From Streptomyces sp. NBC_00459 (lineage in GTDB: Bacteria; Actinomycetota; Actinomycetes; Streptomycetales; Streptomycetaceae), in contig NZ_CP107903.1 in NCBI RefSeq assembly GCF_036013955.1, positions 3,906,001 through 3,970,000 on the forward strand: 64,000 nt of DNA, in the 5' to 3' direction. The notes beneath the pieces were generated by a model that was not told the DNA's origin, did no database searches, and was given only the letters and a program-made list of their open reading frames with translations. The number at the start of each line of letters is the position of its first letter. The first letter of the stretch is position 1. Positions 51,160 through 59,306 of this stretch are shown here, piece by piece. A program made the position numbers and the translations under genes.

Positions 51160-51578
51160 GACTGAGCGTCCGCCTCACGCGAGACGGCGATGAGTTCATC
51201 GCCTGGGTACGGCCGTACCAGGCCGACGTCCTGCACCGGGCGCTGACCGTCCTCCTCGACGGCGCGGACGGTGGGGACGGTGGGGACGGCGGGGGCAACG
51301 GGGATATCACCCTCGCCATTCGGCTCGGAGCGAGCCGGGAGACCGTCCAGGCCCTCACCGAACGTTTCGCGGTCGGGTGGACGGAGTCACGCGAACTCCG
51401 GCTCACCCTGGGAGAGTTGCACCTGATGCACAGCGCCCTGACCGGCGCGCCCGTTCTGTTCCTGGAACGGGGGCTCTTCTCGGAGAGGGCGTTCCACGAA
51501 GCGACGGACTCCTACCGCGAGCACTTCGACGAGCTGGCGCTGAGCCTTGTGAACTACCCTCATCAGGACGGAAGTTGA
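51156..51578 (+). CDS. Hypothetical protein with a Gly/Asp repeat insertion (140 aa)
   Basis: Paralogue of the preceding gene. Between the N-terminal and C-terminal conserved parts it has a DGADGGDGGDGGGNGD stretch from a run of GACGGTGGG-like units, absent from its sister, probably a slippage insertion in a surface loop. ATG 51156 overlaps the upstream stop. This gene shares its reading frame with the acyltransferase upstream, without any stop between them. Confidence 0.7.
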   Translation: MRLSVRLTRDGDEFIAWVRPYQADVLHRALTVLLDGADGGDGGDGGGNGDITLAIRLGASRETVQALTERFAVGWTESRELRLTLGELHLMHSALTGAPVLFLERGLFSERAFHEATDSYREHFDELALSLVNYPHQDGS

Positions 51579-51594
51579 CCGACAGGAGCGCAGG

Positions 51595-52398
51595 GTGACG
51601 CAGGACCGGGTCCATATCGAGGGCATCGACACCAGTAGGCCGCACCCTGCCCGGATCTACGACTACCTGCTGGGCGGCAAGGACAACTACGAGGTCGACC
51701 AGCAGGCAGGCGACGCGCTCGCCGGCGCGGCACCCGAGGTGCGGATCGGCCTGCGGGCCAACCGCGCCTTCATGCGGCGCGCCGTGCGGCACGTCGTCGC
51801 CAGCGGCGTACGTCAGATCCTCGACATCGGCACCGGGCTGCCCACCTCGCCCAACGTCCACGAGGTCGCCCAGGAGCTCGTACCGGAGGTGCGGGTCGCG
51901 TACGTCGACAACGACCCGATCGTGAAGGCGCACGCCGACGCGCTGCTGAGCCGCTCCGGTGGCGGGACCAGCACCGTGCTCGCCGATCTGCGCGACCCGC
52001 GGGCCGTCCTGGACCACCCCGACGTCCGCCGGGTCATCGACTTCGACGAGCCGGTCGCCCTGCTCCTGGTCGCCGTCGTCCACTTCCTGACCGACGCGGA
52101 GAAGCCCGGGGAGATCGTCGCCACCCTGCGCGACGCACTACCGGCCGGCAGCTTCCTGGTCCTCTCGCACGCCACGGGCGACTTCGCGGACCGTACCGAC
52201 GCCCAGGCCGAGTACAGCAGGAAGGCGACCGCCAGTCTGAACCTGCGCCCCCGCGCCGAGGTGGAGCGGTTCTTCGACGGTTTCGAGCTCCTCGAACCCG
52301 GCCTGACCCAGGTCCCGTTCTGGCACCCGGACGCCCCGCCGCCGGAGCGGTCCGAGGAGATCGGTATCTACGGTGGTGTGGCGCGCAAGGTGGGCTGA
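51595..52398 (+). CDS. SAM-dependent methyltransferase, DUF574/Methyltransf_19 type (267 aa)
   Basis: The start SRPHPARIYDYLLGGKDNYEVD followed by RQILDIGTGLPTSPNVHEVA and VAYVDNDPIVKAHADALL is the signature of a large actinobacterial methyltransferase family with many copies per Streptomyces genome; substrates are unknown. GTG 51595 follows CAGGAGCGCAGG. It lies 16 bases after the previous gene, so it is likely the last in the ECF-sigma operon. Confidence 0.9.
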   Translation: MTQDRVHIEGIDTSRPHPARIYDYLLGGKDNYEVDQQAGDALAGAAPEVRIGLRANRAFMRRAVRHVVASGVRQILDIGTGLPTSPNVHEVAQELVPEVRVAYVDNDPIVKAHADALLSRSGGGTSTVLADLRDPRAVLDHPDVRRVIDFDEPVALLLVAVVHFLTDAEKPGEIVATLRDALPAGSFLVLSHATGDFADRTDAQAEYSRKATASLNLRPRAEVERFFDGFELLEPGLTQVPFWHPDAPPPERSEEIGIYGGVARKVG

Positions 52399-52481
52399 AC
52401 GCGCGCGTCGAACACACCCGCGTGGAACGGACGCGTCAGCAGGTCGCGGTCATCGCCCGTCGGACGCCCCGGACCTGATCC

Positions 52482-55400
52482 TCAGCTCCCGCACGGCGGA
52501 CGGTACTTCCACTGCGGGAAGTACTGCCGCCATTCGGTGCGAGTGATCGTCGGGAAAACCGTTGCGCAGATCCGGGAGGCGGCGCGTTCGGTGTCGGGGT
52601 CCCAGAGCAGGACCGTCCAGTCCTGGCTGCCGGTGGCCAGGGTGCGGCCGTCGGGGCTGAAGGCGAGGGTGTCCACCGGCTTGGTGTGGGCGGTCAGCAG
52701 CGCCGGTTCCCGGACCTCGCCGCCGGCTGTCAGACCGTACAGCCGCACCTTCCGGTCGGAGCTCGCGGCGGCCAACTGTCGGCCGCTGGGGGCGAAGGCG
52801 ACGGACATGATGCCGTCGGTGTAGCCGGTGAGGCGGTCGCGGGCGAGGGGGTGGCGGGGGTCGGCGAGGTTCCACAGGCGTACGGTGCGGTCCTCGCTGC
52901 CGGTGGCCAGGGTGCGGCCGTCGGGGCTGAAGGCGACCGACTTCACCGCGCCGGTGTGGCCAGTGAGGACCGAGAGCCGGGCCGGATTCTGTCGGCGGGT
53001 GACGTTCCAGAGGGTGGCTGTGCTGTTCCGGCCGGCCACGGCCAGGGTGCGACCGTCGGGGGCGAACGTCACTGAGTCCACCGCGCCGGTCAGCCTCAGG
53101 GCGGACAGCGGGCGGGGGTGGCGTACGTCCACCGTGTTCCAGAGGCGTACGCCCTGCTCGCCGCCCGTCGCGAGGGTGCGCCCGTCGGGGCTGAACGCGA
53201 GCATGTTGACGTTGCCGATCCGGGCAGGGACCGCCTCCAGCGGGCGGGCGCGGCCTGCTGCTCCCAGGGCCCACATGCGCAGAGTGCCGTCGGCACCGGC
53301 GCTGGCCAGGGTGCGGCCGTCGGGGCTGAAGGCGACCGACTGGACGGGCCCGGTATGGCCGGTGAGCGGGGCCAGTGCGCGTGGACGGCGCTTGTCCGCG
53401 AGGTTCCACAGGCGCACGGTGCCGTCGTAGCTCGCGCTGGCGAGCATTCGGCCGTCGGGGCTGAAGGAGACAGCGCAGAGTGAACTGGTGTGACCGGTCA
53501 GGGCCGGGCCGGGCAGGTCCCAGAGGCGGGTGCTCCGGTCCTCGCTGCCGCTGGCCAGCGTGCGGCCCCGGGGACCGAAGGCCAGCGAACCGACGCTGCC
53601 GGTGTGGCCCGGGAGTACCGCCGCCTCACGCGCGGAACCGGAACGGGTCACATCCCATCGGCGTACGGTCGCGTCAGTGCTGCCGGTGGCCAGTTGGCGC
53701 CCGTCGGGGCTGACCGCGACGGCGTTGACCGCGTCGGTGTGCGCGATGAGCGTCTGCGTCTCACGGAGCCGACGCGGCCGGGTCACATCCCACAACCGTA
53801 CGGTGAAGTCGGCGCCACCGGTGACCAGTTGACGCCCGTCCGAGGCGAACGCCACCGCGTTCACCCGGCCGATGTGGCCGGCGCGGCCGGGGTGACCGCG
53901 GCGGCCGGGACGGTCGGGACGGTCGGCCTCGCCGGTCCTGTCGGTCGTGCCGGCCCGACCGGGCACGGTCGACAGCAGCCGCAGGTGGTCGTGCGACGCG
54001 GCCAGGTTCCACAGCCGCAGCGCCCCGTCACCATGCCCCGTGGCCACCGTCCGCCCGTCCCGGTGGAACGCCACCGAGGTGACGTCGCCGCCCACGTCCA
54101 TGGTCGTGTGGCCGCCCGGTCGGCGGGGATCCGTCAGCTGCCAGACCCGGATCCCGTCACGGGCGGCGGCCACGAGGGTACGTCCACGTCCCTCGGAGCC
54201 GAACCCCACTCCGACGACCGGACCGGCACCGCCCGGCAGCGACGCCGCGAGCCGGGGGTGCCGGAGGTCGCCGAGGTCCCACACCGCCACCGTCCCGTCC
54301 TCGCCCCCGGCAGCCAGCAGCCGCCCGTCGGGGCTGACGGCGACCGTGCGGACGGTGCCGCCGAGGCGGCCGACCGTGACCGGCTCGGCCGGCCGGTGCG
54401 GATCGGGCACCCGCCGTATCCGCACCGTCCGATCGTCGTCGCCGGTGACCAGGAGGCGCCCGTCGGTGCTGAAGGCAACCGCGGTGACGGCGCCCGTGCC
54501 GGTCAGTTCAGTGGCGTACGAAGTGGCGAAGGAGCTGAGTACGCTGCCGCGTGCTTCGGGGGTGGGCGACAGACGGTAGGCGGCCAGACTGAGTTGGGCG
54601 GCCAGCGCCGGGTTGACCGTCCGCAGCGCCGCGGCCCGTTCGGCGACCCGCTGGGAGCCGGCGACGTCGCGCTGCTGGTTCGCCGCCCGCTGCGCCCGTA
54701 CGGCGAGGGCCGCGGTCGTGGTGGTCAGCACGAGCAGGACGCTCAGCAGGCCCACGCCAAGGCGCCGAAACCGGGCCCGGCGCCGCACCGCCATGTGTTC
54801 CGCCGCCTGCGCGGCCAGCCCCGCAGCGAGGAACTCCCGCTCCGGCACGGACATCGCCGTACGGTCGAGCCCGGCGGCGAGGGTGAGACGGGTGCCTCGG
54901 TAGAGCGCACCGGGCTCCCGGGCCAGTGCCTCCCAGGCCTGCGCGGCGTCGGTGAGGCGGCGCGCCGTCCGGGTGGCCTCGCGGTCCTCGGTCAGCCAGC
55001 CGTGCAGCCGGGGCCAGCATCGGATCAGTGCCTCGTGGGCCAGTTCGACCCGCTCGCGGTCCAGGGTCAGCAGTCGTGCGCCGGCCGCCAGGTCCAGTAC
55101 GGCACGGGTCTCACCGGCACCGTCACCGGCCGGCCCGTCCAGCTCCGCCAGGCCGTCCAGCTCCGCCAGGCGGGCCGGCCGCCGCGTGTCCTCCGTCCCG
55201 TCTCCCAGTGCGGTCAGCCGTACGAACACCTGCCGGGCCAGCTTCTGCCGCCCCTCGTCCAGCTGCTGGTAGAACTCCTCGGCGGTGCGTGCGAGGGCGC
55301 CCTCCAGACCGCCCGCCGCCTCGAACGCGTCCAGCGTCAGCGCGTTGCCCCGCCGTCGCCGCCACGTCTGCAACAGCGCGTGCGACAACAACGGCAGCAC

Positions 55401-56414
55401 GCCGGCCTGGCCGTGCGCCTGCGCGGTGAGTGTCGCCAGCAACGCGCCCTCGATGGTCAGCCCGGCCTGCTGAGCGGGCTGCACGACGGCACGGCGCAGC
55501 TCGTCCAGACTCATCGGCCCGACCGGCACCTGCGCGTCACGCATCGCATCCACCAGGGTCGCGTGGCGGGTGCAGTGCGCGTAGAAGTCGGCGCGTACTC
55601 CCAGCGCGACGCGACATCGGCCGCCGGCGTCCGAGGCGGCGGAGACCAGTGCCTCGATGAAGCGGTTGCGCTCGACAGCGTCCTGGCAGAGCGTGAAGGT
55701 CTCCTCGAACTGGTCGACGACCAGCACCAGTTCGCCGTCACCGGACCCGGCTGACCGAGCGGCGATCTGTCGGATCAGGCGCCCCAGGTTCTCCGGGTCA
55801 TCACGTAACTCCCGGTACAGGGCGCCCGGCGTGGCTCCCGCCAACGCCCCCAGTCGCACGGCGCACTCCTCCAGTGGCCGCACCCCAGGCGTCAGTACGA
55901 CCACCGTCGTCGCAGCCACGGCCTCGAGCCGAGGCACCAACCCGGCCCGCAGCAACGACGACTTGCCCGACCCTGAGGCCCCGATCACCACCACGAACCG
56001 CTGCCGCTCCAGCCGCCCGGCCAGTTCCTCCAGTAGCCGTTCCCGCCCGAAGAACCACTTGGCGTCCTGCTCCCGGAAGGAACGCAGCCCCGCGTACGGC
56101 GAAGGCGCGCCGCCCTCATCCCCCGGTCCGGGCTCCGGGTACAGCTCCCCCAACAGCTCGGCGGCCTCCCGCCAGCGCTCCCGCCACTCCTCGGTGTCCC
56201 CGTCACAGGCGCGCACGTACGCCAGTGTCACCGCGAGCGTCGGCAACCGCTGCCCGGAGGCCGCGGAGGACAGGGTCGAGATCGAATAGTGCGCCTGCTC
56301 CGCCAGCCTCCGGTAGGGCGGATTCCCCGCCTTCCGCCTCAACTGCCGCAGCCCTGCGGCGAATTCGAACAGCGGACCGTCCCCCGCGATCAGCGGTCGC
56401 TCCTTGCGCGGCAT
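52482..56414 (-). CDS. STAND ATPase with HTH and 14 WD40 repeats (1,310 aa)
   Basis: Residues ~12-80 form an XRE-like helix-turn-helix (LRQLRRKAG, RRLAEQAHYSISTLSSAASG). Then SPYAGLRSFREQDAKWFFGR leads to an nSTAND1 NTPase: Walker A GASGSGKSS with Lys151 and Walker B LVLVVDQFEETF. A membrane-like segment lies at ~550-571. From ~640 to 1280 I count 14 WD40 repeats, enough for two seven-bladed propellers. The C-terminus WRQYFPQWKYRPPC is typical of this family. STAND proteins switch between ADP- and ATP-bound states after binding a ligand; roles include signalling and defence. No effector domain is seen at the C-terminus. ATG 56414. Confidence 0.9.
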   Translation of the reverse strand: MPRKERPLIAGDGPLFEFAAGLRQLRRKAGNPPYRRLAEQAHYSISTLSSAASGQRLPTLAVTLAYVRACDGDTEEWRERWREAAELLGELYPEPGPGDEGGAPSPYAGLRSFREQDAKWFFGRERLLEELAGRLERQRFVVVIGASGSGKSSLLRAGLVPRLEAVAATTVVVLTPGVRPLEECAVRLGALAGATPGALYRELRDDPENLGRLIRQIAARSAGSGDGELVLVVDQFEETFTLCQDAVERNRFIEALVSAASDAGGRCRVALGVRADFYAHCTRHATLVDAMRDAQVPVGPMSLDELRRAVVQPAQQAGLTIEGALLATLTAQAHGQAGVLPLLSHALLQTWRRRRGNALTLDAFEAAGGLEGALARTAEEFYQQLDEGRQKLARQVFVRLTALGDGTEDTRRPARLAELDGLAELDGPAGDGAGETRAVLDLAAGARLLTLDRERVELAHEALIRCWPRLHGWLTEDREATRTARRLTDAAQAWEALAREPGALYRGTRLTLAAGLDRTAMSVPEREFLAAGLAAQAAEHMAVRRRARFRRLGVGLLSVLLVLTTTTAALAVRAQRAANQQRDVAGSQRVAERAAALRTVNPALAAQLSLAAYRLSPTPEARGSVLSSFATSYATELTGTGAVTAVAFSTDGRLLVTGDDDRTVRIRRVPDPHRPAEPVTVGRLGGTVRTVAVSPDGRLLAAGGEDGTVAVWDLGDLRHPRLAASLPGGAGPVVGVGFGSEGRGRTLVAAARDGIRVWQLTDPRRPGGHTTMDVGGDVTSVAFHRDGRTVATGHGDGALRLWNLAASHDHLRLLSTVPGRAGTTDRTGEADRPDRPGRRGHPGRAGHIGRVNAVAFASDGRQLVTGGADFTVRLWDVTRPRRLRETQTLIAHTDAVNAVAVSPDGRQLATGSTDATVRRWDVTRSGSAREAAVLPGHTGSVGSLAFGPRGRTLASGSEDRSTRLWDLPGPALTGHTSSLCAVSFSPDGRMLASASYDGTVRLWNLADKRRPRALAPLTGHTGPVQSVAFSPDGRTLASAGADGTLRMWALGAAGRARPLEAVPARIGNVNMLAFSPDGRTLATGGEQGVRLWNTVDVRHPRPLSALRLTGAVDSVTFAPDGRTLAVAGRNSTATLWNVTRRQNPARLSVLTGHTGAVKSVAFSPDGRTLATGSEDRTVRLWNLADPRHPLARDRLTGYTDGIMSVAFAPSGRQLAAASSDRKVRLYGLTAGGEVREPALLTAHTKPVDTLAFSPDGRTLATGSQDWTVLLWDPDTERAASRICATVFPTITRTEWRQYFPQWKYRPPCGS

Positions 56415-56677
56415 TACCGCCCCTCCCCGATGGTCCCCGTGGCTCCCCGTTTCCCCCGTGCCACACCCTGCACTGCGGAGTCGTATTTTTCAGGACTTGT
56501 TTGTTCGGCACCAGGCTCCGAACGCGAACAACGCCAAACCCGCTAAACCTGAAGCCGACGGCCCAGCCGCCCTCGTGGCGACCGGACACCGTCCGCCATG
56601 CACCACACACCACGGGCCGCACCGGCACCGACCACAGTGAGTACGCCGCGGCGGACGCGATCCCTGAGGGGGAAGAA

Positions 56678-57238
56678 GTGACCAGAACGATCCAGAAGAA
56701 GAGCGTTCTCGGCCTGATCGGCACAGCGACAGGCCTCGCCGGCCTGCTCCTGGCCGCGGCACCGACGGGCGCGGCGGCGGCGGACACGTCCGCCGCCGCG
56801 GCAACGAAGCACTGCGTCGTCCTCGTGGGCAAGGCGCCCGCCGACGGCGGTGCCTCGCCCGAGCTGTACCGGTACTGCTCGAACAAGTCCGCCGCCGACG
56901 CCCGCGCCCACCTGAAGTCGTCCGACGCTCTGTCCAAGAGCGGAGGCAGGTCGATTCAGGCGACCGCGCTGATGGAGTGGTACTCCGACCACAACTACGG
57001 CGGCAACCAGACCACGGTGTACGGCGACTACGGTCCGTGCGACGGCTCGGGCTACTCACTGCATCCGGACAGTTACTGGTCGACGAACCTCACCTCGGCG
57101 CGCGGATACGGCACCTGCACGGTGGCGGTCTTCCACAACCGCGCCCTGAACTACGCCGCCACCGGTCGGCTCCCGGTGCCGAACGTCGGCGGGGCGCTCA
57201 ACGACAATGTCGGACTCATCCAGGTCTACTACGGCTGA
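56678..57238 (+). CDS. Exported beta/gamma-crystallin-like protein (186 aa)
   Basis: A signal peptide (IGTATGLAGLLLAAAPTGAAAA) precedes a mature domain of ~150 residues with four cysteines and the pattern LMEWYSDHNYGGNQTTVYGD, followed by SYWSTNLTSARGYGTCTVAVF and LNDNVGLIQVYYG, like secreted Streptomyces crystallin-fold proteins including metalloprotease inhibitors. The biochemical role is not evident. GTG 56678 follows GAGGGGGAAGAA. A long open frame upstream is antisense to the STAND gene and excluded. Confidence 0.75.
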   Translation: MTRTIQKKSVLGLIGTATGLAGLLLAAAPTGAAAADTSAAAATKHCVVLVGKAPADGGASPELYRYCSNKSAADARAHLKSSDALSKSGGRSIQATALMEWYSDHNYGGNQTTVYGDYGPCDGSGYSLHPDSYWSTNLTSARGYGTCTVAVFHNRALNYAATGRLPVPNVGGALNDNVGLIQVYYG

Positions 57239-57261
57239 GTTCTGACGATCGGTGACATCCC

Positions 57262-57297
57262 GGTGTGCCCGGCGGAGCCTTCCGCCGGGCACACCGT
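57262..57297. terminator. Strong bidirectional terminator
   Basis: Perfect 16-bp arms CGGTGTGCCCGGCGGA (57262-57277) and TCCGCCGGGCACACCG (57282-57297) with a 4-base loop lie between the convergent crystallin-like and DUF397 genes. Confidence 0.9.
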
Positions 57298-57300
57298 GCG

Positions 57301-57498
57301 TCAGCGGGACGTGAACGCCACGAACTCGGCCCAGGCGGCGCGGGTTATGACGATCGCCGGGCCCCCAGGAGCCACCTTGCTGTCACGGACCGGGACGACG
57401 CCTGGGAATCCGGGGGCCACCTCGATGCAGTTGCCGCCGTCGTTGCCGCTGTAGCTGCTCTTGATCCAGGTCGCCGTGTCGAGTTCGTGCCTGTGCAT
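57301..57498 (-). CDS. DUF397 protein (65 aa)
   Basis: A standard DUF397 protein: ATWIKSSYSGNDGGNCIEVA, VPVRDSKVAPGGPAIVI and a final AWAEFVAF helix. It is the small partner of the WhiJ-like regulator encoded upstream, whose reading frame overlaps its first 116 bases in a different frame. ATG 57498. Confidence 0.88.
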   Translation of the reverse strand: MHRHELDTATWIKSSYSGNDGGNCIEVAPGFPGVVPVRDSKVAPGGPAIVITRAAWAEFVAFTSR

Positions 57499-58330
57499 GA
57501 TGCTCGTAACCCTCCATCACGTCGCTGATCAGAGCGGCGGATTCGCGGGCCGACGGAATGTCCGCCCTGAGCACATCATAGGTCTGGCTATGGCGTAGAT
57601 AGTCTGCTGGATCATTGCTGAAGTGCCCTTGGCTCAACGACTCCGAGTAGACCCATCGCTCGTCCGCGAGATCGATCAGGGACATGGAACTCTTGGGCGG
57701 GACAAGCCCGAAAAGGCCTGTCGGGACCACCTGGATACGGATGTTGGGGCGCTGTCCGACGCCCAACAGATGCGCACACTGGTCCCGCATGACCTCCGGG
57801 CTGCCGACCGCGTTGCGCAGACAACTCTCGTCCAGGACAGCGACGTACAACGGCCCGTCGTCCGCAAGGAAGCGCGGCTGGCGGCTCAACCGGGCCCTGA
57901 CGCGTTCCTCCACCTCGCTGCCGGTCGAGATCTGGGAGAACAGAGCGCGCGCGTAGCCCGGCGCCTGCAACAGGCCGGGGATGACCTGCTCCTGATACTC
58001 CCGCAGTGCCACCGCATCCGCGTCCATCCGCGCCCGACGCGCGAACCAGTCCGGATGCTGCACCTCCGGATACCAGTCCACCTTCTTCCACAACCGCAGC
58101 AACACCCCGCCCGTACCCAGCAGTTCGTCGCAGGCCTTCGCGAACGTGTCCTGTGGAACGCTGACGCCCGCTTCCACCTTCGCCACATGGGACCGGTCGC
58201 ACGGGATCTGCTGCGCCAACGCCGCCTGCGTGAGCAGCGCGGCCTCGCGGAAGTGCTTCAACACCTCGCCGAACAGTGCGGCATTGCTGACCCCGGCCCC
58301 GGAGCCGTCGTCGCCGTTCCGTCGCACCAC
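57383..58330 (-). CDS. WhiJ-like HTH regulator with DUF5753, extended C-terminus (315 aa)
   Basis: HTH near residues 20-70 (LKHFREAALLTQAALAQQI, DRSHVAKVEAG), then DUF5753 (VIPGLLQAPGYARALF, VLDESCLRN, IRIQVVPTGLFGL). The family normally ends near LISDVMEGY; here ~40 further Arg/Gln-rich residues (DLDQEQLQRQRRRQLHR) are read from the DUF397 gene in another frame. Either the stop was lost or the overlap is natural. GTG 58330 follows AGGGGGACGC. Confidence 0.85.
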   Translation of the reverse strand: MVRRNGDDGSGAGVSNAALFGEVLKHFREAALLTQAALAQQIPCDRSHVAKVEAGVSVPQDTFAKACDELLGTGGVLLRLWKKVDWYPEVQHPDWFARRARMDADAVALREYQEQVIPGLLQAPGYARALFSQISTGSEVEERVRARLSRQPRFLADDGPLYVAVLDESCLRNAVGSPEVMRDQCAHLLGVGQRPNIRIQVVPTGLFGLVPPKSSMSLIDLADERWVYSESLSQGHFSNDPADYLRHSQTYDVLRADIPSARESAALISDVMEGYEHHAQARTRHGDLDQEQLQRQRRRQLHRGGPRIPRRRPGP

Positions 58331-58446
58331 GCGTCCCCCTCATGTGCCAATGCCCCATTCGCACGCCCCAGGCGTTGATACGGACCGTTCCCCTCAGCCA
58401 CGCTCGATACACCCAGAGTAATGACGCGCGTACGGAGTGAGCGGGC

Positions 58447-58974
58447 ATGGCAGAGAAACAGCAGGAAGTACAGCAAGTCGAGTGGCCGACAACCAGGGAC
58501 GAGCGGCTGAGCGTGAGCGTGCGGGAGGTCAACCGGCGTTCAGTCACTGACCTGTTGACCTCGACGAGCTACCCGACCCCGCCCACCCCCGTACCCGGCT
58601 GCGTCACCTGCGACGAGCTGGCCGTGCTGCGGCACCTGGCCCGCCACGAGGGCGACGGCAGCCGGGAGACCGACGCCGATGTGCTGCTCCGCCGCCACCA
58701 GCGTCAGACGCATCCCGGGTACGGGGACAACCCGCCGCCTCGACGCCGGATCTTCCGGTACGTGCCGTACTCCATCGTCCAGGACGGCTCCGCCGAGCCC
58801 GAGTACGAGGCATGCTGCGTCTCGGGGAACGAGGCCGACTGCGGGGCGGTGTCGGGACGGCACCCGGACCCGGCCGAGGTCGAGGAGTGGCAGCGACGGC
58901 ACACCCAGGAGACCCGCCACACGCGATACCGCCGCTGCTTCGCCGACTACTCCGTACTGGAGCCGACGGCGTGA
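58447..58974 (+). CDS. DUF7848-like protein (175 aa)
   Basis: A Cys-x-x-Cys pair near residue 53 (CVTCDEL) and a C-terminal module with RYVPYSIVQDGSAEPEYEACC, SGNEADCG and EEWQRRHTQETRHTRYRR resemble small actinobacterial proteins that accompany WhiJ-type regulators; the cysteines and histidines could bind zinc. No signal peptide. ATG 58447. It is divergent from the WhiJ-like gene, with 116 bases between. Confidence 0.7.
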   Translation: MAEKQQEVQQVEWPTTRDERLSVSVREVNRRSVTDLLTSTSYPTPPTPVPGCVTCDELAVLRHLARHEGDGSRETDADVLLRRHQRQTHPGYGDNPPPRRRIFRYVPYSIVQDGSAEPEYEACCVSGNEADCGAVSGRHPDPAEVEEWQRRHTQETRHTRYRRCFADYSVLEPTA

Positions 58975-59052
58975 GCCGATCGTGACCTCGGTGACCTCGG
59001 TCAGCGAGCGTCGCTCTCGGGCTCCGGGCGCGGAAGTTCGTCGAGGTCGAGG

Positions 59053-59238
59053 GTGAAGGTGCGGCCGTCGGTCCGGGAAGCCGTCGCCGACCTCGGTATC
59101 GGTGCCACTCAGGACCTGCTGCGCCGGGCCGAAGAGGTCACCCGGTTCCTGCCCCGGCTCTGGCAGGCCACCGAGGACATCCTGACCAGCAACCCTGACA
59201 TCACCGAGGTCACCGAACAGATCTCAGAGCGGTACTGA
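59053..59238 (+). CDS. Small helical ORF, doubtful (61 aa)
   Basis: A short amphipathic helical sequence (VREAVADLGIGATQDLLRRAEEV) starting at GTG 59053 after GTCGAGGTCGAGG. No family is recognised, but it reads like protein and is bounded by a stop before the convergent UvrA-like gene. It could be an unrelated small gene or the remnant of a longer one. Confidence 0.35.
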   Translation: MKVRPSVREAVADLGIGATQDLLRRAEEVTRFLPRLWQATEDILTSNPDITEVTEQISERY

Positions 59239-59306
59239 TCGTCCACGGGCCGGCCATGTCAATGGGCTCACCCAGCGCGCCAACCACTCCCCCCAGCTCA
59301 TCGCCC

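Noticed and set aside
52482..54500. Regularly spaced DNA repeats that could suggest a CRISPR array or minisatellite
   Set aside because: The repeats are ~120-130 bp, translated, and encode WD40 blades.
53490..55754. 754-codon open frame on the plus strand
   Set aside because: It is antisense to the STAND/WD40 gene and merely mirrors the repeated WD40 codons.
55874..56677. In-frame upstream extension of the crystallin-like gene
   Set aside because: The extension is antisense to the STAND gene. GTG 56678 has a ribosome site and is followed at once by a signal peptide.
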